This document shows, piece after piece, positions 9,601 to 17,579 of a stretch of 64,000 bases of DNA. The translations under genes and the position numbers were made by a program. Under the pieces are notes generated by a model. The model was given only the letters and a program-made list of their open reading frames with translations. It was not told the DNA's origin and did no database searches. This DNA is from Methanosarcina horonobensis HB-1 = JCM 15518 (GTDB lineage: Archaea; Halobacteriota; Methanosarcinia; Methanosarcinales; Methanosarcinaceae): NCBI RefSeq assembly GCF_000970285.1, contig NZ_CP009516.1, positions 3,079,036 through 3,143,035 of the forward strand, read 5' to 3'. Positions within the stretch are counted from its first letter, which is position 1, and the number at the start of each line of letters is the position of its first letter.

Positions 9601-10986
9601 ATGAACCATATGGCAAGAAATTATCTTGAGAGAAGAAAAGAGTATCTGAAGGAGTTTTTCTTCGATCCAGAGACAGGAGAACCAACAGGAAAACCGGAAT
9701 CAATATATGAAAAGATATACGAGTATCTCAATCATAGAGAAAATATAGGAAAATCAGAATATACCAGAACTAATGATGTAATGGCATTAACCGAATTTTG
9801 TAAGAACATAAATAAGCCAATAGATAAGCTAACAAAAGTCGATATCTATCAATTATTTGATTCCCTTAAAAAAGGAAAATCCAAATCAACAATTCAATTT
9901 CACAAAATAGGAATTAGACTTTTTTTAGATTTTGCTGGAAGAACTGATTTAGCTGAATTATGTAAGTTTGAAAGATCAAAAACAGATGAAAAGCTTCCTG
10001 AAGATATACTAACATCTGATGATGTTGAAAAGTTAATTAATGCAGCTTCCAGCCTTCGAGATAGAGCACTTATAGCATTCATGTATGAGAGTGGAGCTAG
10101 AAGAGGAGAATTCTTTGAAATTCAAATAAAGCATGTAGTTTTTGATAAAAATGGTGCAGTTGTTACACTTCCAAAAGGTAAAACAGGAGCAAGAAGAATA
10201 AGACTTGTTTGGTCTTCAGGATATCTCAGAAATTGGATTGATAATCATCCACTAAGAGAGAATAGAGATGCTTATGTGTGGTGCTCTTCCAGAGATTATA
10301 CCAAAACATTAGAATATGTAACATTTCAAAATTCACTTAAAAGATTTGCATTGAAAGCCGGAGTTCAAAAGAGAGTAAATATGCATTCATTCCGTCATGC
10401 AGCAGCTACCAGACTAGCAAATGATCTTACAGAACAACAGTTAAAAAAGTATCTTGGTTGGAGTGCTGGAAGTGATATGGCTGCAAGGTATGTTCATCTT
10501 TCAGGAAAGGACATAGATCAAGCAATCCTAAAGGTTAATGGAATTGAGATAGAAGAAGAAGATAAGACAGAATTAAAAACTATCCGTTGTCCTAGATGCA
10601 ATGAAATACAAAATGATCAAGAGTTTTGCTTCAAGTGTGGTATGCCTCTCCATGAAAAACCATATCTTGATACAGATACCGAATTAGAGAAATTTAAGAA
10701 ACGAATAGAATATGAAGTGAAAATGAATACCGAAATTTTGCCAAATCAAATGGAAATTAAAGACTTACAATATAGGATACAAGAAATAGAAGAAATAATA
10801 CAACTTGGTGAACCTGATAGAAGAATTGAGCATCAAGATGAACGGATTCCACTTCGAAAATTCGAAATACAAAAATATAGAGAAAGAATTCAACATTTGG
10901 AAGGAGAAATTAGAAGAATTGAATTTGAGATTGAACAAACGAAGGATTATTATTTACAGCAGATTAATGAATTGAAAAATAGTTAA
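9601..10986 (+). CDS. Tyrosine recombinase/integrase with zinc ribbon and coiled-coil tail
   Basis: Site-specific recombinase of 461 residues, the likely integrase of the element. An N-terminal SAM-like core-binding domain (about 35-125) precedes the catalytic domain with Arg167 (SGARRGE), Lys194, His262 and Arg265 (HSFRH), Trp287 in the His/Trp position and nucleophile Tyr297 (ARYVHLSG). Beyond the usual XerA-like end there is a four-cysteine zinc ribbon (CPRCNEIQNDQEFCFKCG) and about 100 residues of charged coiled coil. It starts at ATG 9601 or 9610; there is no ribosome site, but a TTTAAATTT box lies about 20 bases upstream, suggesting a leaderless transcript. A hairpin terminator follows the gene. 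Its position at the left end of the block is typical of integrases. Confidence 0.92.
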   Translation: MNHMARNYLERRKEYLKEFFFDPETGEPTGKPESIYEKIYEYLNHRENIGKSEYTRTNDVMALTEFCKNINKPIDKLTKVDIYQLFDSLKKGKSKSTIQFHKIGIRLFLDFAGRTDLAELCKFERSKTDEKLPEDILTSDDVEKLINAASSLRDRALIAFMYESGARRGEFFEIQIKHVVFDKNGAVVTLPKGKTGARRIRLVWSSGYLRNWIDNHPLRENRDAYVWCSSRDYTKTLEYVTFQNSLKRFALKAGVQKRVNMHSFRHAAATRLANDLTEQQLKKYLGWSAGSDMAARYVHLSGKDIDQAILKVNGIEIEEEDKTELKTIRCPRCNEIQNDQEFCFKCGMPLHEKPYLDTDTELEKFKKRIEYEVKMNTEILPNQMEIKDLQYRIQEIEEIIQLGEPDRRIEHQDERIPLRKFEIQKYRERIQHLEGEIRRIEFEIEQTKDYYLQQINELKNS

Positions 10987-11035
10987 TTTCTTCTAGTCAA
11001 TTTTATTAATTCCATTTTAAATACAATTAAAAAAT

Positions 11036-11059
11036 AGAGATCTTTTAGATCTCTTTTTT
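11036..11059 (+). terminator. Intrinsic-type terminator after the integrase
   Basis: Perfect 8-bp stem AGAGATCT / AGATCTCT with a 3-base loop, followed directly by a run of T, about 50 bases after the integrase stop codon. Confidence 0.65.
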
Positions 11060-11580
11060 ACGTTTTTTATACGTTAACATTAGTATAGGGGTAGCAATCA
11101 CAATTAGATGCTCCAAAATAGAAAGCATCAAATCAACATTGACAAGATTTTGAAATTCAAGGGTTATCCCTAACGAGATGATAAAATTTATATACATTTT
11201 CCTCTAATTTATTAAATATTAAATCAGATGTCATCCAAAATCACAAAGTACTTTTTCTGGAAGAAACATTACCCAAATAGTTAGGTTTATATAGTAGTTA
11301 TGCGTACTATATTTTAGATTTATCTTTATGTACTTTGTTGAATTTGCGTTGAGTGCCATGCCACTGGCACTAGCGTTAAATTTATAACCGTTTTTTCGTT
11401 GGTAGTTTTTACTATTTCACATAAAAACCTTTTATGTATAAGTAAAACTTTTATTTAAACTTTCCTCACTTTTTATAAAAAGTTGAGGATAAATTATACT
11501 CTTTTTTCAAATAAGAAATATTATAAATATCAGATTTAAAACAAAAGATTTAAACATCATTAAGAAATTCTGAAAAATGA
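11060..11580. other. Noncoding region with a cluster of palindromes
   Basis: No gene is supported. Three palindromes lie within 140 bases: AGTGCCA-N6-TGGCACT (11352-11371, unusually GC-rich for this element), ACATAAAA-ACC-TTTTATGT (11419-11437), and a near-perfect CCTCACTTTTTATAAAAAGT-type palindrome at 11464-11488. They could be operators controlling the integrase or the membrane protein downstream, or part of a replication origin. Their role is unknown. Confidence 0.5.
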
Positions 11581-12177
11581 ATGACATTAGATTTATGGAG
11601 TATAGTACTTTCAATTCCTATAGCTATAATTGCAAATATTTTTACTCCATTGATTCAACAGTGGATAAAATCTATAAATAATAAAAAATCACTTGAAAAA
11701 GTACAAATTGAAAAAGGACAGATTGAAATAATTGAAAATTCTTCTTATGAAGAGATTGGAATAATAAAAGATAGACTTATCAATATCGGTGTTTTCTGTG
11801 TACCTTTTATATTATTTACAATTGGTGTATTATTGAATATTTATGAAAATACTATTTTTGTAATTTTATTTGTAATATCTCTTTCTCCATCTATTCAACT
11901 CATTATACATCTAATTCAACGTTTAATAAAACTTTTGAGATATAAGAGAGAAAATAAAAAAGAGATGCAGGGAGAAATTGAAAAAATAAAAAATACCTTT
12001 GTCACCATATGTATTATGTATTTACCAATTATTATATTACTTTCATTAGATATGAATAACGGGTTTTTTGTATTATTATTTTTACTATCATTTTTCGTAT
12101 CTGTTTACTTGATTATACGTTATATAATATGTTATGTTCAACTGTTAACTAAAAAGAAATTGATGGATTCATTTTAA
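11581..12177 (+). CDS. Predicted membrane protein with 4-5 transmembrane helices
   Basis: 198 residues with hydrophobic segments near 5-27, 67-85, 88-110, 137-156 and 160-186. The first is followed by a charged stretch rich in Lys and Glu. I do not recognise a family. The ATG at 11581 follows an overlapping out-of-frame ATG at 11577, and no clear ribosome site is present. It lies alone between the two recombinase genes, a position where viruses often keep exclusion or lysogeny genes, but nothing in the sequence proves such a role. Codon use is as AT-rich as the rest of the element. Confidence 0.65.
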   Translation: MTLDLWSIVLSIPIAIIANIFTPLIQQWIKSINNKKSLEKVQIEKGQIEIIENSSYEEIGIIKDRLINIGVFCVPFILFTIGVLLNIYENTIFVILFVISLSPSIQLIIHLIQRLIKLLRYKRENKKEMQGEIEKIKNTFVTICIMYLPIIILLSLDMNNGFFVLLFLLSFFVSVYLIIRYIICYVQLLTKKKLMDSF

Positions 12178-12387
12178 TTTTAAATCTATGGATTTTTTAA
12201 TTTTTCTTGTTCGACTCCTATAATAAAAGACAAATTAAAAATTATATTTAATACACAGATTTTATATAGAAAATCTATGCATTTTCTCCCATTTTTCCCT
12301 TAATTCTAACTTTTCTATAGAGATATACAAAGAAATGAATAGCTTTATATATTTTCTATGCATATTTATTTTCATGGTGAAATACAA

Positions 12388-13002
12388 ATGAACGAATTAA
12401 AATATCCAAAGTCAAATTATCAAAAAGATCCTGAAAATTTACATCTTTACGTTAATAATGTTCGAATTCTTACAGTAGAAGAATATCAAAAATTAAGATC
12501 AGCCATTCCAAAGGACGAGTTTAAAACAAAACTTGACATTCTTCTCATAACAGGAATGAGGTATACCGAATATCTTAGATTGTACGATCACAAAGAATGG
12601 TATCTTGAAAAGAGAAACATTTTATTTTTGTCGGCAGAAGCCCAAAAGAAGGTCAAAAGGAAACAAAAAGAAAGAACGATAAATAATCTTCCATCAATGT
12701 TTAATTATCTTCTAAAGGACTTCTGGCAAGCCCGTAAGCCGCCATTAGAATCCACTTGGAATAAAGACCTTCAGAGATGGTGTATTGCAGCAGGAATAAG
12801 CCCGTATGGAGTCTCAGCCAAAACAACTAGAAAGACTTTAGAAAGTTGGATGATTTCAGCAGGTGTTCAGGAATCTACAGTGTGCCTTCGTCAAGGTCAT
12901 GATAGTCTTACGAGTATGCGTCATTATCAAGGTCTTGCTTTTTCAGATGATGAAATAAGAGACATTAAAAAACAGTTGACAGCATGGGGAATTCTTAAAT
13001 GA
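12388..13002 (+). CDS. Second tyrosine recombinase, short archaeal type
   Basis: About 204 residues, essentially a catalytic domain without a full N-terminal arm. Arg58 sits in TGMRYTEYLR; the second box is KTTR rather than HxxR; RQGHDSLTSMRHYQG supplies the His/Trp-position histidine and the tyrosine nucleophile. Replacement of the first histidine of HxxR by lysine is known in some archaeal viral integrases. The start at ATG 12388 is preferred over ATG 12358 because GGTGA lies seven bases upstream; a TTTATATA box near 12343 fits a promoter. It shares little with the 461-residue recombinase and may act in excision, resolution or inversion. Confidence 0.85.
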   Translation: MNELKYPKSNYQKDPENLHLYVNNVRILTVEEYQKLRSAIPKDEFKTKLDILLITGMRYTEYLRLYDHKEWYLEKRNILFLSAEAQKKVKRKQKERTINNLPSMFNYLLKDFWQARKPPLESTWNKDLQRWCIAAGISPYGVSAKTTRKTLESWMISAGVQESTVCLRQGHDSLTSMRHYQGLAFSDDEIRDIKKQLTAWGILK

Positions 13003-13306
13003 TATTTGAAATTTGTTTTATTATTTATCATAATTATTTATTTTATTAAAAAAGTAAGTGAAACAATTGAAAATTAACCTTAATTTTAAACTAAATTGTT
13101 AAAGTTAATACTAATAATATTTTTCAAAAATTCCCTTAAATTCCCTTAACTTTTTTTAAAATCACCATCAATAGAACCTATCATGTTTAGATAAAATGTT
13201 AATGTTAATGTTAATATTAATACAATTTGTCAGAAAACTATATATATTTCTGAGATAACTATATATTTAAAAAATTCTATATATTTAAAAATTTTGTGGT
13301 GATCTA
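13003..13306 (+). promoter_or_regulatory. Leader of the structural block with tandem ATGTTA repeats and TATA boxes
   Basis: ATGTTAA occurs three times at 6-base intervals (13196-13214), the same motif that clusters after the primase gene. AAATTCCCTT is repeated near 13130-13150. Two copies of a CTATATATTTAAAAA-type sequence lie about 30-60 bases before the next start codon and provide TATA elements. GGTGAT, complementary to the 16S tail, precedes the ATG at 13307. Confidence 0.6.
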
Positions 13307-13630
13307 ATGAATGTCGAACAATATAAAAATAAAATTGAAGTATTGAACATAAAATTACAAAATCAGGAAATAAGTGTTGAAGAATTAATAATAAATTTCG
13401 TTGACCTTGAATCCGATTATGAATTTATATTAAATATAAATAAAGAAATTTCCCTTCGTTTTGATGCCCTTCTTAACCTTCTCCCAACATCAGAACAAAT
13501 TGATATCCTGCTTGAGAATTCAAATCAACCGAAACTTCAGAAACTGAAAAACGTTGTCAAATCCTTAGAAAAATTCGATAATAAAATAATCAAAGATTAT
13601 AATAAAAATGTTAGGTCGAGGGTATTATGA
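13307..13630 (+). CDS. Hypothetical coiled-coil protein, first gene of the structural block
   Basis: 107 residues, acidic and Leu/Ile/Asn-rich, predicted mostly helical with coiled-coil character (for example IKLQNQEISVEELIINFVD). No recognised family. GGTGAT lies seven bases before the start. The stop codon overlaps the next start as ATGA, so it is translationally coupled to the glycosyltransferase gene. Probably a small virion or assembly protein, by position only. Confidence 0.65.
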   Translation: MNVEQYKNKIEVLNIKLQNQEISVEELIINFVDLESDYEFILNINKEISLRFDALLNLLPTSEQIDILLENSNQPKLQKLKNVVKSLEKFDNKIIKDYNKNVRSRVL

Positions 13631-14355
13631 TTCTCATAGCTGCACCTATTTGTGAAGGAAAAATATACAGTATAAATAACTGGCTTGAATGGATTGCAAG
13701 ACAGCAGTACACAGATTTTGATTATTGTCTATGTACTGAATCAACATCGGAAGAATTTATTAACAAATTATCACAAATTGAAATAATAAATAGCGGAAAT
13801 ATAAAGAAACCTATAATTTTGATAAACGAAGAAATAATAAAAATTGATAATCCAATTCAAAAAATCTGCAATGCCAGAGAAACAATAAGACTTTACGCTC
13901 TTGAAAATGGATATTCTCATATTCTATTTCTGGATTCTGATGTAGTCCCTATTTACATGGATACAATACAGAAATTGTTAGATACTAATTTGGATTGTGT
14001 TTCTGGACTTTATTGTTATAAAAATTCATATGTTCCTGTTGCTGTTTCTAGGAAAAGAGGCACAAATCCAACAATAACAGATATGGAAGAAGCCAACAAG
14101 AAAAATCAATTGATTGATTGTCTTGTCATTGGTCTTGGATGTGCTCTCATATCAAGACGTGTTTTTTCTGAAATTCCTTTTGATTTTGCCTATTTTGGAA
14201 ATGAAATTGGTGAAGACTATGGTTATTGTTGGGCAATGGAAAACATTGAAATTCCGAGATATTTAGACGCAAAATTGCTTTGTTTTCATCTCGGAGAAAC
14301 GAAAAACAACAGGAATGACGGTGGATTTTTCACCGTTGAGAGGGCTGAAAAATGA
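13627..14355 (+). CDS. Glycosyltransferase-like protein (GT-A fold)
   Basis: 242 residues resembling small viral and bacterial GT-A enzymes. The N-terminus MILIAAPICEGKI suits the nucleotide-sugar binding strand; ARETIRLYALENGYSHILFLDSDVVP carries the DxD-type metal motif (LDSD); a later GEDYGYCWAMENIEIPRYLDAKLLCFH matches the acceptor-side ED motif and the closing histidine. It overlaps both neighbours by ATGA and has GAGGG upstream. Likely role: glycosylating a virion protein or host surface glycan. The target cannot be inferred. Confidence 0.75.
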   Translation: MILIAAPICEGKIYSINNWLEWIARQQYTDFDYCLCTESTSEEFINKLSQIEIINSGNIKKPIILINEEIIKIDNPIQKICNARETIRLYALENGYSHILFLDSDVVPIYMDTIQKLLDTNLDCVSGLYCYKNSYVPVAVSRKRGTNPTITDMEEANKKNQLIDCLVIGLGCALISRRVFSEIPFDFAYFGNEIGEDYGYCWAMENIEIPRYLDAKLLCFHLGETKNNRNDGGFFTVERAEK

Positions 14356-15308
14356 TTGACAGAAAAGAATACATGAGAGAGTATATGAAAAAGAAATATG
14401 TTCCAACTGGAAGACCGGTAGGAAGACCAAGAAAACAAGAAATTGAGGAAGATTATGAAGAAGAATACGAGGAAGAAGAAATGAGTACAGCAGATGATAT
14501 TATTTCCGTTCTTGAAAAAGAAGCAATAAGAAGAAATGGTGAAGTTCCTGAATTGCTCCAATACGCCAAAATCGTAGCTCCATACATCCAGAATTTCACA
14601 ATGGGATTTCTTGAAAATTATTCGAAATTCAAGCAACAAAACACAAAAGTTGAAACAATTCAACCACCTGCCGGTTGGCTGGAAATGAAACCCCTTGATA
14701 GAATGGCAAGAAAATATATTGATCCTGATTGGTATGCAGCAGGTGAACGCTATGAAGCATCAAAAACAGGTGCAGTAAATGTAAATTATATTGACAAAAC
14801 ATACGTACCACCCACAACAATGAAACGTGAAACCTTGAAAGATTTGCAAAATAAGTATCCTGAACCGCCACTAATTGAACAAAAATCTGAAGAAACAGTT
14901 AGTGAAAGATTTAAAAAATTCAAGGAAAATGATGAAATTAATGGAAATAAAAATGAAATTGATAAATATAAAAATGAAATTATCGAAAATAACGGTGAAA
15001 ATGAGGTAATACAAATGATAAATCAAGATAATGTAAAGTATATTCAGATGGCAATAGGCTATCTCTCAAACATGAAACCTGTTGATTTCTGTGAATTTGT
15101 TTCTGAAAAGAAATATGAAAGTATGTTAAAAACTTACAAGATGTTCCTTCCAATTCAAACTAAAACCATGCTCAAGCAAACAAAAATTGAAGAATTAGAA
15201 TCCATTTTTAAGCAAAATTGCCCCGAACACTTTGATGAAATCGTAAATGAAGAAATGGAAGATGAATTTAAAACTTTCTTAAATGAAATTATAAACCTTG
15301 GAGAGTAA
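14352..15308 (+). CDS. Hypothetical protein with AT-hook and acidic tract
   Basis: 318 residues. A basic N-terminus contains GRPVGRPRK (residues 20-28), a textbook AT-hook for minor-groove binding of AT-rich DNA, followed by an acidic run (EEDYEEEYEEEE). The middle has Pro/Tyr-rich sequence (PPAGWLEMKPLDRMARKYIDPDWYAAGERY), then a charged Asn/Lys/Glu linker and a helical C-terminus. No family is recognised. It is coupled to the glycosyltransferase gene by an ATGA overlap. It may bind viral DNA before packaging; that rests on the AT-hook alone. Confidence 0.7.
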   Translation: MIDRKEYMREYMKKKYVPTGRPVGRPRKQEIEEDYEEEYEEEEMSTADDIISVLEKEAIRRNGEVPELLQYAKIVAPYIQNFTMGFLENYSKFKQQNTKVETIQPPAGWLEMKPLDRMARKYIDPDWYAAGERYEASKTGAVNVNYIDKTYVPPTTMKRETLKDLQNKYPEPPLIEQKSEETVSERFKKFKENDEINGNKNEIDKYKNEIIENNGENEVIQMINQDNVKYIQMAIGYLSNMKPVDFCEFVSEKKYESMLKTYKMFLPIQTKTMLKQTKIEELESIFKQNCPEHFDEIVNEEMEDEFKTFLNEIINLGE

Positions 15309-15366
15309 ACAACTATATAGAAAAATTTATAAATATATAGATATGTACATATTATTGGTGATTTAA

Positions 15367-15555
15367 ATGATAAATATTACACCGAAAATTTCAGAATATC
15401 AAGCTGAAAAAGTTGAAAATAATGTTAAAATTGTTGAAAAAAAGGTTGATTATTCTGAAATAGGAAAGAAAATAATGTGTATAGCTTCAGGTCTTGTTTC
15501 AATATACATACTGTACGATAAATTGAGAGAAGTAAAAGAGGGAAAAGATGGATGA
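15367..15555 (+). CDS. Small single-span membrane protein
   Basis: 62 residues with a charged N-terminal half and one hydrophobic helix near 34-50 (IMCIASGLVSIYILY). GGTGAT sits seven bases before the ATG and a TTTATAAATATAT box lies 30-40 bases upstream, so it may have its own promoter. It overlaps the next gene by 8 bases. A virion membrane or lysis-related protein is plausible; no family recognised. Confidence 0.6.
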   Translation: MINITPKISEYQAEKVENNVKIVEKKVDYSEIGKKIMCIASGLVSIYILYDKLREVKEGKDG

Positions 15556-15766
15556 AAACACTATAGTTTCAGTTCTCGGGTTCCTATTTGCCTTCTTTTC
15601 TTCTTCTATTATTGTTCGAGAATCGACAAAAAGAAATTCAAAAGACATTGAAAAATTAAAAGATAAATTCGAAGAAATTTCGAGAAATGTTAACGGTTTA
15701 ACCGTTAGTATTGCTGTTCTTCAAAACGATATCAATTATATCAAAGAATTTTTTGAAAAAAAATAA
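15548..15766 (+). CDS. Small membrane protein with coiled-coil tail
   Basis: 72 residues: an N-terminal hydrophobic helix (about 6-24, VSVLGFLFAFFSSSIIV) followed by a heptad-like charged region. The arrangement resembles small phage holin-like or spike-anchoring proteins, but no motif decides between them. GGGAAAAG precedes the ATG inside the previous gene. Confidence 0.6.
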   Translation: MDENTIVSVLGFLFAFFSSSIIVRESTKRNSKDIEKLKDKFEEISRNVNGLTVSIAVLQNDINYIKEFFEKK

Positions 15767-15810
15767 TTCTTTATCTTTTTTCTATATAGATTTTACATTC
15801 TATCGGATAA

Positions 15811-15819
15811 TTATATATA
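15811..15819 (+). promoter_or_regulatory. TATA box of the packaging ATPase gene
   Basis: TTATATATA is centred 28 bases before the ATG at 15843, and no ribosome-binding sequence lies between, which fits transcription starting at or next to the start codon (leaderless mRNA). A second AT-rich stretch at 15831-15838 is too close to serve. Confidence 0.5.
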
Positions 15820-15842
15820 CTCTTAGAGAAATATATATTTTT

Positions 15843-17003
15843 ATGGCAATAGATATAGATAAAAAAATAAAACTAAATAAAGAATTTTATGGGGAAAAGA
15901 CAGCCATAATTGCCCAATCTGGCGGTGGAAAATCGTATACAGCCAGAGTAATAATTGAGGAAGGTCTAGCTTCCGGTCATACTTTTGTAATTTTTGATCC
16001 ACAGGAAGCCTATATGAATCTTCCACAAATGGAATATATTCAAGCTCAAAACGTCAAATCTGTTGCCGGTCTTGGGAAAATTATAGCACAAACTCACAGA
16101 AATACAGTCATACTTCTTAAATCTCTTACTATCGAAAAACAGCAGGGATTTGTCAATGATTTTTTAAAATCTTATAAGAAAAACGTATCAAAAGGAATTC
16201 AAACACTTGTCATTGATGAATTTCATAAGTTTGCTCCCGAAAGTGAAAAAACAGCTTGTAAAAGTGAAGTAAGAGGATTATTTCAGGAAAGTAGAAGTGA
16301 TGGAATAGGTATTTTTCTAATCAGTCAAAGACCTCAGAGAGTTGACAAAACATGTCTTTCTCAGTGTACCAATTATTTTATTGGTCGTCTAACTTCTCAG
16401 AGAGATCAACAAGCCGTAAATAACTATATAGATAGAACCAAAATGACAAAGGAACTTAGAGATTTTGAAAGTGGTGAATTCTATATAGACGGAATTAAAA
16501 GAGATCCTGAAATAGTGAAAATTAGAGAAGCAAAAACAGTACATTCTGGAAATTCTCCAAAAAATATATTAACTGAAAATAAAGTTGATTTTTATAAAAA
16601 TACTAAAAAATTAATTCGAGGAAAAAATATGGAAAATCCAATAAAAGAAGTTGAAAAAGTCCTACCGGACACAAAATCTTTCTCACACCTTGCAGGTATC
16701 GGTATTGACTTTGCTCTTGGTTCTGCTGTTTCTGGTATTGCCGGAAACTTTGTAGGTTCTAAGGTTGCAATTCCGGTTGCTTTCGTTAGCGGTAGAACCG
16801 TAGGTTCTCTTGCTACTACTCTTGCAATGTATGCCGGATACAAAGTCAGCCCATACGGAAAAGATGTTCTGATGTATGGTACTGCTGGAAGTGCCGCCTA
16901 CACCGTAGGTTCTGTTGCTTTCGATATTCTGAAATTAACAAACGTAAACATGAGTGCTCTTGATTTCATAATTCAGACTGCTACAGGAGCACAAAAGCAG
17001 TAA
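15843..17003 (+). CDS. HerA/FtsK-type genome-packaging ATPase with C-terminal membrane segment
   Basis: 386 residues from ATG 15843; an earlier in-frame ATG at 15711 lies inside the upstream gene. Residues 1-230 form the P-loop ATPase: Walker A AQSGGGKSYTA near 25, Walker B TLVIDEFHKFAP near 125, and sensor-like FLISQRPQRVD, as in A32-like packaging ATPases of tailless viruses. Residues 263-386 are different: Gly/Ala/Val-rich hydrophobic stretches (FALGSAVSGIAGNFVGS, AAYTVGSVAFDI) able to enter a membrane. An internal in-frame ATG at 16629 is preceded by GAGG, so the C-terminal 124 residues may also be made alone. Likely role: pumping DNA into a membrane-containing capsid. Confidence 0.85.
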   Translation: MAIDIDKKIKLNKEFYGEKTAIIAQSGGGKSYTARVIIEEGLASGHTFVIFDPQEAYMNLPQMEYIQAQNVKSVAGLGKIIAQTHRNTVILLKSLTIEKQQGFVNDFLKSYKKNVSKGIQTLVIDEFHKFAPESEKTACKSEVRGLFQESRSDGIGIFLISQRPQRVDKTCLSQCTNYFIGRLTSQRDQQAVNNYIDRTKMTKELRDFESGEFYIDGIKRDPEIVKIREAKTVHSGNSPKNILTENKVDFYKNTKKLIRGKNMENPIKEVEKVLPDTKSFSHLAGIGIDFALGSAVSGIAGNFVGSKVAIPVAFVSGRTVGSLATTLAMYAGYKVSPYGKDVLMYGTAGSAAYTVGSVAFDILKLTNVNMSALDFIIQTATGAQKQ

Positions 17004-17075
17004 TAACTTATCATAATTTAAAATAAAATTTAACAAAAATAAAAATAAAATTAACATAATAAGGAGAAAATTATC

Positions 17076-17537
17076 ATGGAAACTCAAAATAAACTCAAAA
17101 CTTCACCCTTCACTATTTCCAAACTTGCCGAAGGTGCAACCTACCTTACTTCTGATCTTGCCAGTGCTGACGAATGGAAAGACCTTCTGAAATATTCCGT
17201 TCCTCTTGGAATGGCTGTCGAAATCACGCCTATAAACTATGTTTTCGGTGAATTCTACACTACAGCAGGAACCACAAGCGGAAATATCATTACTGGCGGT
17301 ATGTCAAGAATCCTCAAGCAGAACGCAAATGGAACTGAAAGCCGTGAAATTTGGAGCGGTAGCAACAAGATATTTGGTGAACTTGGTGACGAACTCAAAA
17401 GACCTAAGCTCAGAGTTCCTGTTGTCGTCAATGCTTCTCAGAAAATTGTAGTTCAGATTTACGGGCTCGGTGCAACTCTCGACGTTTCGACTTCCAACTT
17501 CTACATTGAAGCCACCCAGTACTACGAAGATATTTAA
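17076..17537 (+). CDS. Candidate small major capsid protein (single jelly-roll-like)
   Basis: 153 residues, no transmembrane helix, dominated by alternating beta-strand patterns (GMAVEITPINYVFGEFYT, VPVVVNASQKIVVQIYG, LDVSTSNFYIEATQYY) with glycine turns. Size, strand pattern and position just after the packaging ATPase match small capsid proteins of single-jelly-roll tailless viruses. A strong AAGGAG site precedes the ATG, as expected for a highly made protein. Codon use is less extreme (more C and G at third positions) than in the replication genes, again as for an abundant product. I recognise no specific family. Confidence 0.6.
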   Translation: METQNKLKTSPFTISKLAEGATYLTSDLASADEWKDLLKYSVPLGMAVEITPINYVFGEFYTTAGTTSGNIITGGMSRILKQNANGTESREIWSGSNKIFGELGDELKRPKLRVPVVVNASQKIVVQIYGLGATLDVSTSNFYIEATQYYEDI

Positions 17538-17579
17538 ATATCTTCTTAATTATTTTAAAGAAGAAAAGGAGGTCAAAAT

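Noticed and set aside
15548-15766. Calling the 72-residue protein a holin
   Set aside because: One membrane helix plus coiled coil is compatible but not specific, and there is no adjacent lysis enzyme.
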